A program made the translations under genes and the position numbers. Below the pieces are notes generated by a model. The model searched no databases. It was given only the letters and a program-made list of their open reading frames with translations, and was not told the DNA's origin. A stretch of DNA of 64,000 nt from positions 2,363,501-2,427,500 of the forward strand of contig NC_134383.1 of assembly GCF_035582795.1 (NCBI RefSeq), read 5' to 3'. Shown here one piece after another: positions 12,980 to 26,100 of this stretch (the stretch's first letter is position 1; the number at the start of each line of letters is the position of its first letter). Source of the DNA: Mycteria americana (Eukaryota > Chordata > Aves > Ciconiiformes > Ciconiidae).

Positions 12980-13755
12980 GGAAGCATAGAATGGTTTGGG
13001 TTGGAAGGGACCTTAAAGATCATCTAGTTCCAACCCCCTGCCATGGGCAGGGACACCTTCCACCAGACCAGGTTGCTCAAAGCCCCACCCAACCTGGCCT
13101 TGAGCGCTTCCAGGGAGGGGGCATCCACGCCTTCTCTGGGCAAGCTGTTCCACTGCCTCACCACCCTCATAGGGAAGAATTTCTTCCTAACATGTAATCT
13201 AAAACTACCCTCTTTCAGTTTAAAACTGTTATCCCTTGTCCTATCACTACGTGCCCTTGTAAAAAGGCCCTCTCCAGCTTTCTCGTAGGCCCCCTGCAGG
13301 TACTGGAAGGCTGCTGTAAGGTCTCCCCAGAGCCTTCTCTTCTCCAGGCTGGACAACCCCAGCTCTTTCAGCCTGTCTTCATAGGAGAGAAGCTCCAGCC
13401 CTCTGATCATCTTTGTGGCCCTCCTCTGGACTCACTCCAACAGGTCCGTGTCCTTCTTATGTTGGGGGCCCCACAGCTGGAAGCAGTGCTCCAGGTAGGG
13501 TCTCACAAGACTGGAGCAGAGGGGGAGAATCGCCTCCCTCAACCTGCTGGTCACGCTTCTTTTGATGCAGGCCAGGATACGGTTGGCTTTTTGGGCTGCA
13601 AGCGCACGTTGCCAGTTCTCATCAACCAACACCCCCAAGTCCTTCTCCTCAGGGCTGCTCTCAATCCATTCTCCGCCCAGCCTGTATTTGTGTTTGGGAT
13701 TGCCCCAACCCACATGCAGGACCTTGCACTTGGCCTTGTAGAACTCCTGCACACA
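12980..13755 (-). mobile_element. CR1 LINE, 5'-truncated, upstream of the PTS promoter
   Basis: The CR1 3' end faces left: 12988-13030 carries the characteristic gaatggtttgggttggaagg block. The copy reads into the C-terminal part of the CR1 polyprotein on the minus strand. Two adjacent frames hold it: 13752-13432 (AKCKVLHVGWGNPKHKYRLG and following) and 13410-13024 (GLELLSYEDRLKELGLSSLE and following). The frame change between them and the lost 5' end make it a dead copy. It ends about 390 bp from the PTS start codon, on the same strand as PTS. Confidence 0.93.
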
Positions 13756-13759
13756 TACT

Positions 13760-16620
13760 GCGATCTTGTATGAGCTAGCGATACAGAGAGAAAATAAAAA
13801 AGGCTGTTAAGAGCCACTGTGTCAGCCCTACCAAATCCAGAGGTATGACAAAGGCCCCAACGGACCATCGGTGTGATCTGCTGTAGCAAATGGTTTCCTA
13901 CACCAGCTGCTTACTAGCTCACTTTTCACTAAATCACTGAGTGATGCAGGAAACTGGAAGCTCTCTGAGAACAGTAATCAAAATCACAGGAATCACCATG
14001 AGGATAAGAAGCAGGTGTTAAAACATTTCTACATGGGCTTCCAGGGGAGAGAAGGATCAGCTCTGAAGGATGGAATGTGAGTCTGAAAAACATGCATTGC
14101 ATTTTCCAGTTCAAATCGCTGTTGTTCATCTGTGTCCAAGTGGGCTTGGTACAAAGGTACAGAGAGAAGTGATGCTGTGGAGCACCAATGAGCTAACCTT
14201 TCAGCTTAGTTCAAATTCTGCTTTAGAGAACATACACAAAAACTATCAGGAACTACATCAAAGTTCCTCATTTGCATTATCTCGGCTGCTGGGCTGGGGG
14301 ATGTGAGGCCCGGGAACAGACTGAGTTGAGACATGCACCGAAAAAAACACATCAGTGAAACAACACAAGCTCAGACAGCAGAGGATCTTTCTACAGGGTG
14401 GGACTGGGGTTTGTTGCAGAACCGGATCAAACCTGATATTTGTGCATCCTGCCTTTTATCTTTTCATTGATGTTCCTCTTTCAAGGCATTTCATCCTCTC
14501 ATTTGTCCTGTAGAGGTAATATTATCAATGTTTTGGCCCGCGGGCCAACAGTTTGACTTGCTTTTGTTTTCTTATATTATGACAATTGCAAGAAGTGTGT
14601 TTATAAATGCATCAGTGCACAGGGGTGGGTCTGCCAAAGGAAAGCCTGAAGGCTCTGAATGCACTTGTAAGGTGTTTACACAGCAATCCAAAGAGAAGCA
14701 GTTCACAAAGCAATACTCACCTGAAGGGACTGAGAAAACTTCATGGATCTAATCTCTACCCACCTAAAATAACTGAGCTCTGTCCACTCCACAGCACTGT
14801 GGTATCTGAGGAGCTATTGTTAAACCTTTGAGAATGCCCTGCTCCCTGGTCATGTGCCTGATTTGAGATGGTTTAGATAAAGTAAGTGTACACAGCAGTC
14901 CTTCCCTGCACCAGTCACAGGAAGGGGCTGCCAGGCCTGTTGATTCACTTTCACTCCTGGCAAACTAATTTGACCTCTGGGATGGTTATGAACCTGACAG
15001 ACTTGAAGGAGTGCACTCTGGTAATAACATTCACAGAGTTCAAGCAGAGGAATCCATAAAGTGTGGTGATTTTCAGAAAGCTTTGGGAGAGGGGGTAGAA
15101 CCTGGATTTCTCGGTGCTGCAGGGGTTTGAATGGAGGTAACTGCTTCAGCATGTTCCCTTAATTCCTGGAAATTCTTGGCACCCCAAGGATAACAGAGTG
15201 TACCTGCCAGTTTGTCAGAGTGGCAAAACTCCAAGCCTCAGAGCAGGATCTCTGAGTTTTGTATAACAGGAACAGGAGAAAAAACAGCTCTTAAGGTAGT
15301 GGAGTACAGCCTGTGTACACACAACACAGGCAGGGGCTAGGATTGCATGCTGTTGGAGTACAGCTTTATAAACACAGCACGGACTTCCCACTGCAGGGCA
15401 TCTTTCTTCCCCTGCACTATTGATCTACAGCCCTGCCTTGGGTACTCTGGCTGGTTGCAATTAACACAGGGTTGCACATGAACCTCTGACACTGCCTTTC
15501 CCCTTCCCACCTCACCAAGAAAAAAAGTTTAAAAAAGAGCAGCAACGGTGACAGAACTCTACCCGCCGTCATTAAGCACTTCCTTAGCATCATTCAGCTT
15601 CCAGTCCTGGGGATGTGACCTCGTTGGGGGTTGCTCCCTCCCCCTGTGGGTGACAGGCTACAGGAGGGCAATTCCACTGGCTGACATGGCAAGTTACAGA
15701 CAGGGGGCCGGCTGCAGTAAAGGAGGCAGCCGGTTGGCAGGGCTGGAGCACCAGCAATGGGAGGTATTTGCCATCTAGTGGCTTTGTGAGATCAGCTTTG
15801 GCATGAGCCTCTCCCTCTGCCTTCTCACAGTGCTGCAGCCCTGGTGTACAATTCTTGTTTCTCTCCCTTGTCTTTTCCCAAGACCTGTAAGGAAGGTGAA
15901 GAAAGGTCAGAGAGGAGATAAAGCTGGGTTGTTTGGGTAGAGTGAGCCAGGTCTGATTTGGTTCTGTTCTGTCTGAGCTGGCCTCAGGAACATCAAGAGT
16001 CAAAAAAAAAAAACCAAAGCAAGTTTGCAAATAGAAAGCAAGGGCTTTCCTTCAAACCCTAGGGCAAAAGGGCTCATTTTTGCTCAAGGAAGTGACTCAG
16101 AACATTCTCCAGGCTTCTCACAATGAAGCAATATAAAAAGTCCTTAAGGCAGGGGGGAGTCCATTCTCATGGAAGCCTTCACTTTTCACAGTGTCCTTAA
16201 AGGCAGAGCCTGCACGTGAACTGCTATAGAGGGCTTCCCTCAACACACCTATCCACCTACACCTCAGAGTTCAAGAACTGTAGGAGCCTGGATGAAGAAG
16301 CAAGCATATGAGAGGGTGTTTGAGTTTGATCTGCTCAACTTGAGGGCAAAGGGATATCAAGGCCATAATGGAGTTCTACATGTTTCATACTGATTGAATT
16401 AGGAGGAAGGCAGGAAATGATAGCCATCAGAGCTGTATCCAGCTATGCTGTTTAAGCAGGAGCATGGTGGAGATGTGTCATGAATGTCTACAAGACATGT
16501 AGCGTATTATGTTACCTATGTGACATAATAAGGTGTGTGTCAGGGTTGCAGCTGTTGCCTCTTGTGGCATAGCACAAAGTTGGCCATGGGTCTGGTGAGG
16601 CCAGGGAAAGAAAGGAAGAA
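13760..16620. other. Intergenic DNA between the PTS promoter and the BCO2 3' end
   Basis: No gene, RNA gene or recognisable repeat was found. The only notable motif is a perfect 16-bp GC-rich palindrome at 14533-14548 (ttggcccgcgggccaa). Open frames here have no family match and no splice context. Confidence 0.6.
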
Positions 16621-16632
16621 ACTTCACAAGGT

Positions 16633-16638
16633 TTTATT
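16633..16638 (-). terminator. Candidate BCO2 poly(A) signal (AATAAA)
   Basis: The minus strand reads AATAAA about 560 bases past the BCO2 stop codon. It is the best canonical hexamer I found in the first kilobase downstream; other weaker signals could also be used. Confidence 0.45.
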
Positions 16639-17199
16639 TGAGGGCACCGTTAGTGTACAGAGAAAAGCACTACAAGTACAGCTTCTGTGAGTGTTTGCAT
16701 CTACTTTGTGGGGTTCACTGAAGGCAATCTTTATGCAATGGGGGTGAAATTACATCCCTTCATTGGGCCTACATGTTACTAGTTGGTTTTACTCCTCTCT
16801 TCTGCTTTACACATTTCAGCCAAAGCCACTGCCCTAAGCACCGATACTCTCTTCCCTTCAGAGCGCATTGCCACCAAGGGAAGGTAACGGTCATCTTAGT
16901 TTCCATTTTCTCCCTTGCAAGCTTTACACATGGCAGCCTTTGTGAACTGCTGCTAACTGGTCTATCAAGATAGTCAGAAAATTAAGACAAAGCAGTGGGC
17001 TGTTTGAGTGGGGGCTTCTGCCTTCTTCAGACCCTTTGCTGTATATTGTTAGGAATACAGCAGCAACTCAGAGGTTATGACAGAGAAAAAACAGTTCCTC
17101 CATCCAGGGCATAATGCAAAGGTGGGAGGTGAAAGAAAGCAGAGGTTTCTTTCTGAGCCTGACCTGGCCCTGAGTTACACAACATGACAAGGTCTTCAG

Positions 17200-20100
17200 T
17201 CAATGGGAAGTAAAGATGCCATGGAATCCATAAGGCATTTGCACTGCGACTTCTGCTCGCCCCAATTCTCTGAAGGTCTCTGCATCCAAGACAAGCAGGA
17301 AAGCACTTTGGTTCTGCAGGATGAAAAGACAGGCAGAATGAATGCCCAGGCTGAACTTCATTCCACTGTCCAACCCACTACATCTGTCACACACAAGGGA
17401 GCCCAAATGTATAGCCAGGCCATACGGTCAGGTACAAACAGACCATACGGACTAAACCTGTAAGACAGTTGGCTAGGAGCACTGATAGTCACAGATGCCA
17501 CTCAAGAAACACTGACATTCCAAGGTACACTCCTACTTGAAGTTTCCCTGGCTGTGCTTGGCAGTTGCAGAGGCATACACCTTGGGGAGCATGGTGCTGG
17601 AACTATCTGCCAGAGAGCCTCAAATTCAGTTTTGTGGTTTAGAAAGTATACCTAATACTATGTCACTTTGATGAACTAGTAGCAATAAGTTACCTCAGTG
17701 GGGGAGACCACAACAGACAAGATGACTCCACTGTCTTCTGCCATGGCATTAGGCACTGGCACAAACACAGGCTCTGATGGGTAGGATCCATCCTCCTGCC
17801 AAATCTAGCAAGCACAGTAACATATGTATATGTTTCATTTCATTAATACTTGTCTACTACAGTTAGCAGAGCTGCAAGTTGGAGTGCTCCCCACAAAGGT
17901 ACCCAGGCATACTGTGTGCTCCAAGGACCCTATAGTTCAACCTTTTAATTAATTCTTTTGATTCCAGTAGTATGATGGTGCTGGTGTTGTGACAGCATGC
18001 CCGTTGTGCCGGGCATCATGCAAACAGGCAGTGGAAATGGTTCCTATTACTCATTTCAGCCAACAGTTTGCATTGGCACAGGTGTAAGCTACAAGCTCAG
18101 AAAACACCACTGTTCTTGCTGCAAAATTAGTGTCTGGAGCAGAACAATTAAAATGGGTGTCTCTTTCTGAGGATTCCTAACTCCCTCTAGCCTCCAGGAA
18201 AGTCTCTGATTAATAAGCATTTAACACTTTGGAAATCATTATTCCCTGCTTAAGGGAGACACAGGAAAAATCCCAGCTTGTGTTTGCAGTTGGAAATATC
18301 CTAAACCTTGTTTCTTGCCCAAGTGATAAATACTTTGGCAGTTTATCTCCAACTGCCTATGCTACTTGGGTATTTTCTGTACTGTCTGGTAAAAGATAAC
18401 TCTTCTTTGGCCTGGAAGACACATGCATACTTTATTCAACCCTTTTTGTGCCGTCATCTATCTAGGAACCTGGAGTGATATCCTCTCCTGTTTGGTAAGT
18501 GTGCCACAGTCATAAGGTGCTAGGTGAGAGATGAAATTAGGAATCTCATCTCAGACCCATTTGAACAAAGACCCCTAAAGAGTAAAGTGCCTAGTAAATG
18601 ACATATCTTCAAGGCCAGTTCAGTGGAATGACTCCCATTGCCGAAAAAAAGATAATCTCACTTCACCTTACCTTGAAATTCTTGGTCTCTACATCAACCT
18701 TGATCAAGGAATCTCCAACCAAGTGCCGAAAACCACATCCATAGAAGTAACGGTACCTCCTACCATTGTACCGAGAGTAGTTGATCTGGGGGAACTCCAA
18801 GCCCCCAACCTTTTCAAAGCCCTCAGGGTGGAGATTTTCATGTGTGCACCAGATCTAGAAGAAGTATGCATTACACAAGTGTCAGTTTATCTTTGACTGG
18901 GCAGAAGACCTGACTGGTCCCACCAACCCACTGCACAACCATTGCGGAGAAGAAATGTTTAAAGATGAGCCTGACATTGCACTGAAGCAGGTGGAAGCGC
19001 CAATTCTGTCTCCCTTATCTGTTTCACCCAAAGAACTGACTCATCATCACAGACCTTGGAAACCTCAAGGATCAATCTAATGTGAAAACCAGGAGCAAGT
19101 CCATGTATTCCTGCACTCATAGCTCAGAAAATCCCAGGTCCAGCACTCAGCAATCTGATGTACAAAGCACACACAGAATGACTCCACTCACGGTGGACAA
19201 CACATGTTCTGTACCACCGAATGCCACTGCATAGGCCTGTTCAGAGCTGGAAGCAAAGAGCAGTTCTGTACCCAGGTGAAAGCATGGAGGATTTTGTCAA
19301 TGAAGAAGCTGAAGTTTGGCCAATTATCCTAAAGGCTAATAATCCCCTTGGGCATTTTTGGTAAATCACAATCTGTCTTGCTGTCTCATTTAAGGCAATG
19401 TGGTAGTCTTTGTACTAAAACACTAAGTCCCATCTTAGTAATGACCAAACCTTGCTTGCTTGCTTGGTGGACAAGATCTGAGAAGATAATAGCACAGGAT
19501 GATAACTGCTGCAGGCAATCTCACCACAGCCATAAATGCAGTTATGGAAGTCTTTAATACATACCTTGCCATCTGCATCTTTCACAGCCCTCGCCAATGT
19601 ATAAGGCAGTGGGTTCAGATTCTTCCCCACAGGTGTGTCTGAATTCACATTCAGTGGGAGAACAAAGCGATGAGGGAAAGCTCGGGATATTGAGTCATAA
19701 ATCTATTACAGAGGCAGAAAGTTATGGTAATGGAGAGAGGAGAATGGCATTTCAGACTCAGTGTTCCTTTTTGGGAACAATTCTGAAGTTTTAGACATTC
19801 CTTCCACCCCTGAAATATTCTTCTTCTTTCTATTATGTGGTTTACCAAGTTCTGGTAAGGGCTCTGCTTGTTCCAGTACTTTACAGTAGAAAACAGAAAG
19901 ACAACCAATTAAATGGGTCAGCATTGCTTTCACAGTAATTAACGCTGAGTTGGGTATGCAAATCACTCAGTTATCCTCCAAATCCAGCACTGGGACATAT
20001 GCTGCACTATATTTTATTCAGTTAGAACAGACTTACATTGATCCTTTTTACAGCCTGTCCACATATGCCCCACTAACTGTGTGACAGGCCCTTCTTGCCC

Positions 20101-23100
20101 AACCAAGATCATGAGCTAATAGGGGAATTACAGAAAATGGGATGTCCGTAGCACTGAGCAAGCAGAGCTGATACCCCTGCTGGAAACCCACCCTCTACAG
20201 CCCTGTTGGTGATTAGTGGCAGTCCCACTTTGAAAGCCTGAGGCTGAACAAAGCACTGAGAAACTTCCACATTATTTTAAATAATATGAACCGTGCATGG
20301 AAGAAGAACTTTGTAAATATATAAGCTGCATGTGGTTACAAAACTTCAGAAGAAAAACTGCTTGATTGTAGACTCAGATCTTTGTGGGATGACAGCATGG
20401 TACGGACACTGACCATACCACTTGTTGTTAATCTCGGAGCATAAGTGTTGGCTCTCTGTGAAACTAATGGAAGGAGAGGCTTGTCCAGACGATGACTGGA
20501 AATATCTGACTAAATGCTCTACATCAGTCTCTGGAGGAGCCTCCCTCTCCCCTGGATCATAAGGTGAGCAGAAGGAGACTACTGTACCTCAGTTCAATGC
20601 CTGAAGTTAGGCTGCATGATTTTCCTCTTCCGCTCTCAGATACAGATGGACTTCATGTTTGGGAAGTAGAGGGTAGTGGTGGATTTACTTGGGGAGCAAA
20701 GGGGAGAGCAAACTAGCAGCCCCCAGTATGGAAGACATGCAGCGGGTTGCATGAGAGGAATAATTCCACCATTGCCACTAAAGTTCTGTTCAAGCCAAGT
20801 TTAGAACCCATAATACTTCCAAATATTAAGCCTTCTACGTAAAATTGGTGGCAAGGACCCTGCTTTGGTGTTTTTCAGTTACTTCAATCTGTAACTCACC
20901 AGTTCAACATGAAACACTTTAATCATATGTGTTAATCTTGAAACCCTATTTTCAAAGCTTTTATGTTTTATGTAGCCACAGTAAACTGATTGGTTCAGGA
21001 ACTCTGCCAGACAAAACATGGTTTAGTCAGCAACCAAAAGCCCTAAGCATGATTTGGGGAAAACAGACAAATCATGCTCAGGCATGCCTTAGTCTTTCAG
21101 TGCAGCATAAATTTAAGATTCTGTTCAGAAATGACTTGCGCTCATGTGTGCTTATACAGTTTAATGGCTATGCTACTTGTCAGTTAAAGAATGTGGGTGT
21201 TGGAAACACATGCCTAATGTTGACATAAGGACACCTTCAGACAGATCAAATTATAGATCTTTTGTGCTCAGAGAAAGCTGAACAAAAGCTGGAATCAGTT
21301 TGCAAAGCAAATGGTTGTATTAACACTATGATGTACTTGAATGAATGTTCACCACATCTTTGCAGAAACCAACAAAGGAAAGCAGAACAAAATGACCCTA
21401 AGGGGACACAACTATACACTTTTCAGATCAGAACTGACTTGCTTCTAGGCAGCTCAGAACATAGACAGAGGAAGTTCAGATTTGTCTGAACATGTTGTAG
21501 AAACGCCTGCCCTTCACCCACAATATTGCGGGTTTCCAATAAACACATCTGCAGTATAAGAAACTGAAAGCACCCCCACTTTTGCAATGTATGCCCTATG
21601 CAAAATAATGCCTCTTACATGGCTTTAAATGGTGCTTTTGACAGGGTTGGGCATAGTAAGTGATTTATGAGTAGATGCTGTTGTGAGGTGAATGTGAGGA
21701 ACAGTGTAGGTATTTCGGTGATGTTTGTGTTTCTGTGATTTACATGATAAAGGCTGGTTTTGTGAAGCACTGCCTTTAAACAACAGGGGTTCTTTTTATT
21801 TTGCTCTTTAAAAGTCATGCAAAAACTTATTTTGCATACTTTCTTGGGGGAAAAATCTTATTACACAGAGAGATGGAAAATGGGTATCATTAAAAACAAG
21901 ATTTTAAAACCGAAGTACATTCTGCCAGGCTGATGGAGATCTGTGTCACACACCAGTTTTAAAAGTTTCAAGGAAATGCTCCATGGAGATTATCTGCTAA
22001 AATATTTAAAATAAAGAAAAATACCAATATATCAATAGATCATAATTTTAGTATTTCCATATAGTCATGGTTCCTTTCCCCAGTTCACATCCTGTGCCCT
22101 GTGGTCCTCCACAGTGTTCTCCATTCTACTAACCTGAACTTTGCTTCAGAAAAGTAACTCAAACAGCATGGGCCCCCATCAGATCCTATGCAACACAAAT
22201 GCAGAGATCTTACCTGATCTAGACCTTCCCCACTCCTCCGCAGATTCTGAAGTTTGTAAGTAGCCAGAGTTTTTCCATCATCCTGGCAGCACAGATCAAG
22301 GACCACACAGCCATGATCTTCAAAGGCATTGATTTGATGGAAGGTAGCAAAGGGCTTACTGTACCACTGCCCTGGCAGCACCTACAGTGACCATAAGAGA
22401 GGCTAAATTTCCTCTCTAAGGATCCTAGCCACACCTCAAAGAGTTTTCTCTTCTCTCCCTCGTTTCATTCCCCACTCATTCCTTGGTATTTGTCTCATGC
22501 CCTTGTGTTACTACAGAATGGCTGCTTTAAGCCAGTAAGTAGGCAAAAACAGATGAAGAAAAGTCAAAATGTAAAGCAGCCCAGGATAGGCCCCTTGCTG
22601 TCATGACTCCATCCCTATAGCATCATTCCCAGGCTATGACTGACCTTTTTATGCTCTGTAGTACTTGGGAGCTGCATTTCAGTCCCTGTGCTGCAGTCCC
22701 AGGAACACCAAACTGCTTATTTCTGCCTGTTCTTTTAGGGCTGGCAAAGAAATTAATCAATAGAGAGGAAAATGCATGAAGTAATCCCATTTCTAATAAA
22801 CCTACACCCATGCTTATAAAGCCTATATTGCAATAACTTCTGGATTGATTCATACAGCTATCTGTGGCTGCTACCCAGCACTCTTTCTTCTTTTGGGATC
22901 TAAGATTCCAACTACAGCTGCACAGCTGCTGGAAAGGCCAAAGATCTACCTACCTCCCCAGTGTGCTTATTCACCACATGGAAGCAAGTATTGTACTGAG
23001 GCTCCCAGCTTATCCCTTCAGAAATGGCTTTCCCACGGAGTTTGGAAGTGATAATCTGCAACAGATTCAGCTTGATGGGTTGCTCAATGAAAATGATGTA

Positions 23101-26100
23101 GTTTTCACTCATTCCTGAAAAGAGAAGGAGATATCTGACTACTAGGCAAATGAGACAATAAAAAATCTTGGGGGCAGAGGGCAGTGAACAGCCCTTTCTG
23201 CCTCACAGTAGGCGAAATCCACAGAGTTTGAGATAGAAAGCATTCTTACCAAAGCTGTGATAGTAGGAGGGTTTCATCTTATCCATTGGAGCAATGGAGC
23301 ACAGCACTTTTGCTCCCTCTAACGTGTCACTACTGTTTGACTTTTGTGGAGGGACCTGAATGATATTATACCTAGACCCTGGAAAGGAGAAAGGGTGTTC
23401 AACACCAGTGAGATGTGAGACTATCCACATTCATGAAACCAAAGTCAGGCTCTGTTCCTTTCTGTTTCCCTAGAATACTAGGAACCACAGTCATAGCTAA
23501 ACTGAGCAGAAAACAAAAAGCCAGTTATCAAGTCAATAAAACGATCAACAGAGGATTACCTAGCAAAAAAATAAGCTTGAAAGGAAGTGGAAGGATGTTC
23601 TCAGTCTGGTAGACTACCATCTAATTTTACTGTCTGCAATGCATTCCTTATGTTAACTTAGAGTATCCTATAATAACAGGACCAGGAAGAAAACCAAGTT
23701 CATAGCTTGCGTATCAAAGGAAATGAAAACTTTGAGCCTTGGTGATGACTGACGCTCATTTAATAAATCTGAGCATATGGGCAGGAAAGAATGGCACATT
23801 TGAATAATAATCTATAGTTTGCTCTCTCCAGCTGAAAACAGCATGTGCTGCAAAGCTAGATATTGCTAAAGCCAAAAGGAAATGAAAACAGCAAGAATGT
23901 ACAATTATCAAAACTGGGCAACTGTTCAGTGAACTGGAACCAGCCTGAGGTATCATAATAAAGGGCAGTGGCTGTTTTCACAGGCCTCAGGCACCTGAAA
24001 AAGCAGGCTTTCATGTAGCTAACAGTGAATGCTAACTCTGAGCAGCCATGATGATGTAACTAGATCCCAATTAGATGTAATGCTCATAGTTTTGAGAAGA
24101 AGAAAAATATCCCAGAAAATTCAGGTTTGCTGTAAGATAGTCAGGTCACTGTAATAAATTCCAGCTTGTCTCCTCTATAAACCCTTATGGTCCTTATCAA
24201 AAGCCAATTACTGTAAGTGGAAAATGTGTGGCTAATTGTCAAAATTCTTCAGATGAGACTTCAGCACTGGATGGGACTTTAAAAATCATTCTCCTGTTTT
24301 CCATCAAAGCTTGGGAGAGGAAGAGGGGAATCTGTTGGATATTCACAGGCCAAAGTCAGAAGCATCTGAAACTAGTTGCTGAGAGAAGCCATTTATATGG
24401 GACAGACTGACACCCTGAAATAAGAACTAATCTGGTTTGCCATCATTTTGACACAAAGAGAAACAGCAATTTCAAGGTCTCTTTAGACAATGAAGTTTAT
24501 TCCACAACTGCTCCTCGAAGCAGCAGCAAGAAGCAGCCTGTACACCCTGCCCACATGCCAGGCCTGGTCATGCCCAGTCTTACCATGTTTCCCATAGGAA
24601 TTGCCCATGTTGTATGTTGTCCCATCAGACTCATAATGGGGATGAGCAGTGGCCCCGTTCACTGCAACAAATTTGCTCCAGTCTACCTGCAAGTGCCAAA
24701 GATTTTCAGTTAGTATAGAAGTTTCCGGTTGCTCTGTAGCAAGCCACAGTCTTTCTAAAAGTTGGTTTTGTGAAAGTCTGAGGAAGAATAGCTTGATAAT
24801 TACGTCCCTAATGTGGGATCTGGACTTAAGCCTTCATTTTGCCAGCAATCTTCCTGAAATCCTTCAAAATTAACAATGTTTCTCTCTGTGCTAGTCCTGC
24901 CAGTAAAATGGGACTAATAGCACTAGCCGTTTCTCTGGGAGACATGAACATTACTAATGGCAGGAAGTGCTGACACAGTGGGAATGTTGCCCATATGAGC
25001 ATTTTAGCTAGGACCCCATGTAATAACCACAGACAGACACGCGTGAAGAGACAGTCACTGCCCCAAAAAATCACCAAGTTTTTTGAAAGCACCCATAGCT
25101 AATTGACACTCAGTGTTAACTCTCCTCACAGAGAAAACAGTTTGGCTTCACTGTCCACAGCTAGAAGGAACAGTTAGGGCAAAGGTACAATTGTGAGTAC
25201 TGTTAACATGTATTCCCAGTTCCTGGGTTAGGGTGTGGTTTGAGTTCAGACAGTGGAGGGGATGTGTTGGGAAGAAAGTCTGAAGGAAAAAGTTGGAGGA
25301 AGATCAATCCATGCACTGAAACATTAAAGCATGGAAGATATGCTTCTTTTCCAAAAGTTTGAAGAAATGGCTTTCAAGTAACCAACCTGAGACCCTTTGG
25401 AAGGCCCCAGTAGAAAAGACTGCCACACCACCGGAAGCTTAGAAAACCATGTCCTTTTAAGGCATCTCAAATCCGAGAGTTTAAATGTGAAATCATCCCT
25501 TCCATTTCTTCACTTAGCCAAAAAATACCAGTCTGCATCAGCAGCTTAAGGGGAATTTTGTTTTAATGCAAGATGGCTCAACAGAGCTGAACATTCAAAC
25601 TAAAAATACCCATGCATCTTCTCATCACTGCATTATGGTTTACAAAACAGATGAAACAGAATATCGTCAAACTCTCCATTTCAATATGCAAGTAGCATGC
25701 TATACTTCATAAACAGAGTTTCTTCATTACTCACAGCTGATCCTGTTTGGAGGGAGGGACTCCTGGAATGCCTCCCTCGAGAACTGAGGGTGTGCTGAAC
25801 CTGGTATTGTGTGGTATTAAATAGTCCGTGGTAGCATACAGGCACAGTAGTTAATACTGACTCAGGAATGGCAGAATCCTTCCTCAGTCCTTCTCACAGT
25901 CGTCCAGCCCAGCAAATACCCAAATCCCCTCTAAGGGTGCAGGCAGGAGGACATATAACTTATGCTGTCATTTCACAAGTCATACTCTTCCCCCAATACA
26001 GCCACACTCTTGTGAGATGATGCACAGAACATATGGGAGGACTTCTACTCTGACTCTTTGTTCATTTGCTAGCATGGGAGAAAATAAAGTGGCAGCTGAA

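Noticed and set aside
13024-13752. Two minus-strand frames as host genes
   Set aside because: Both translate to C-terminal CR1 polyprotein; LINE remnant.
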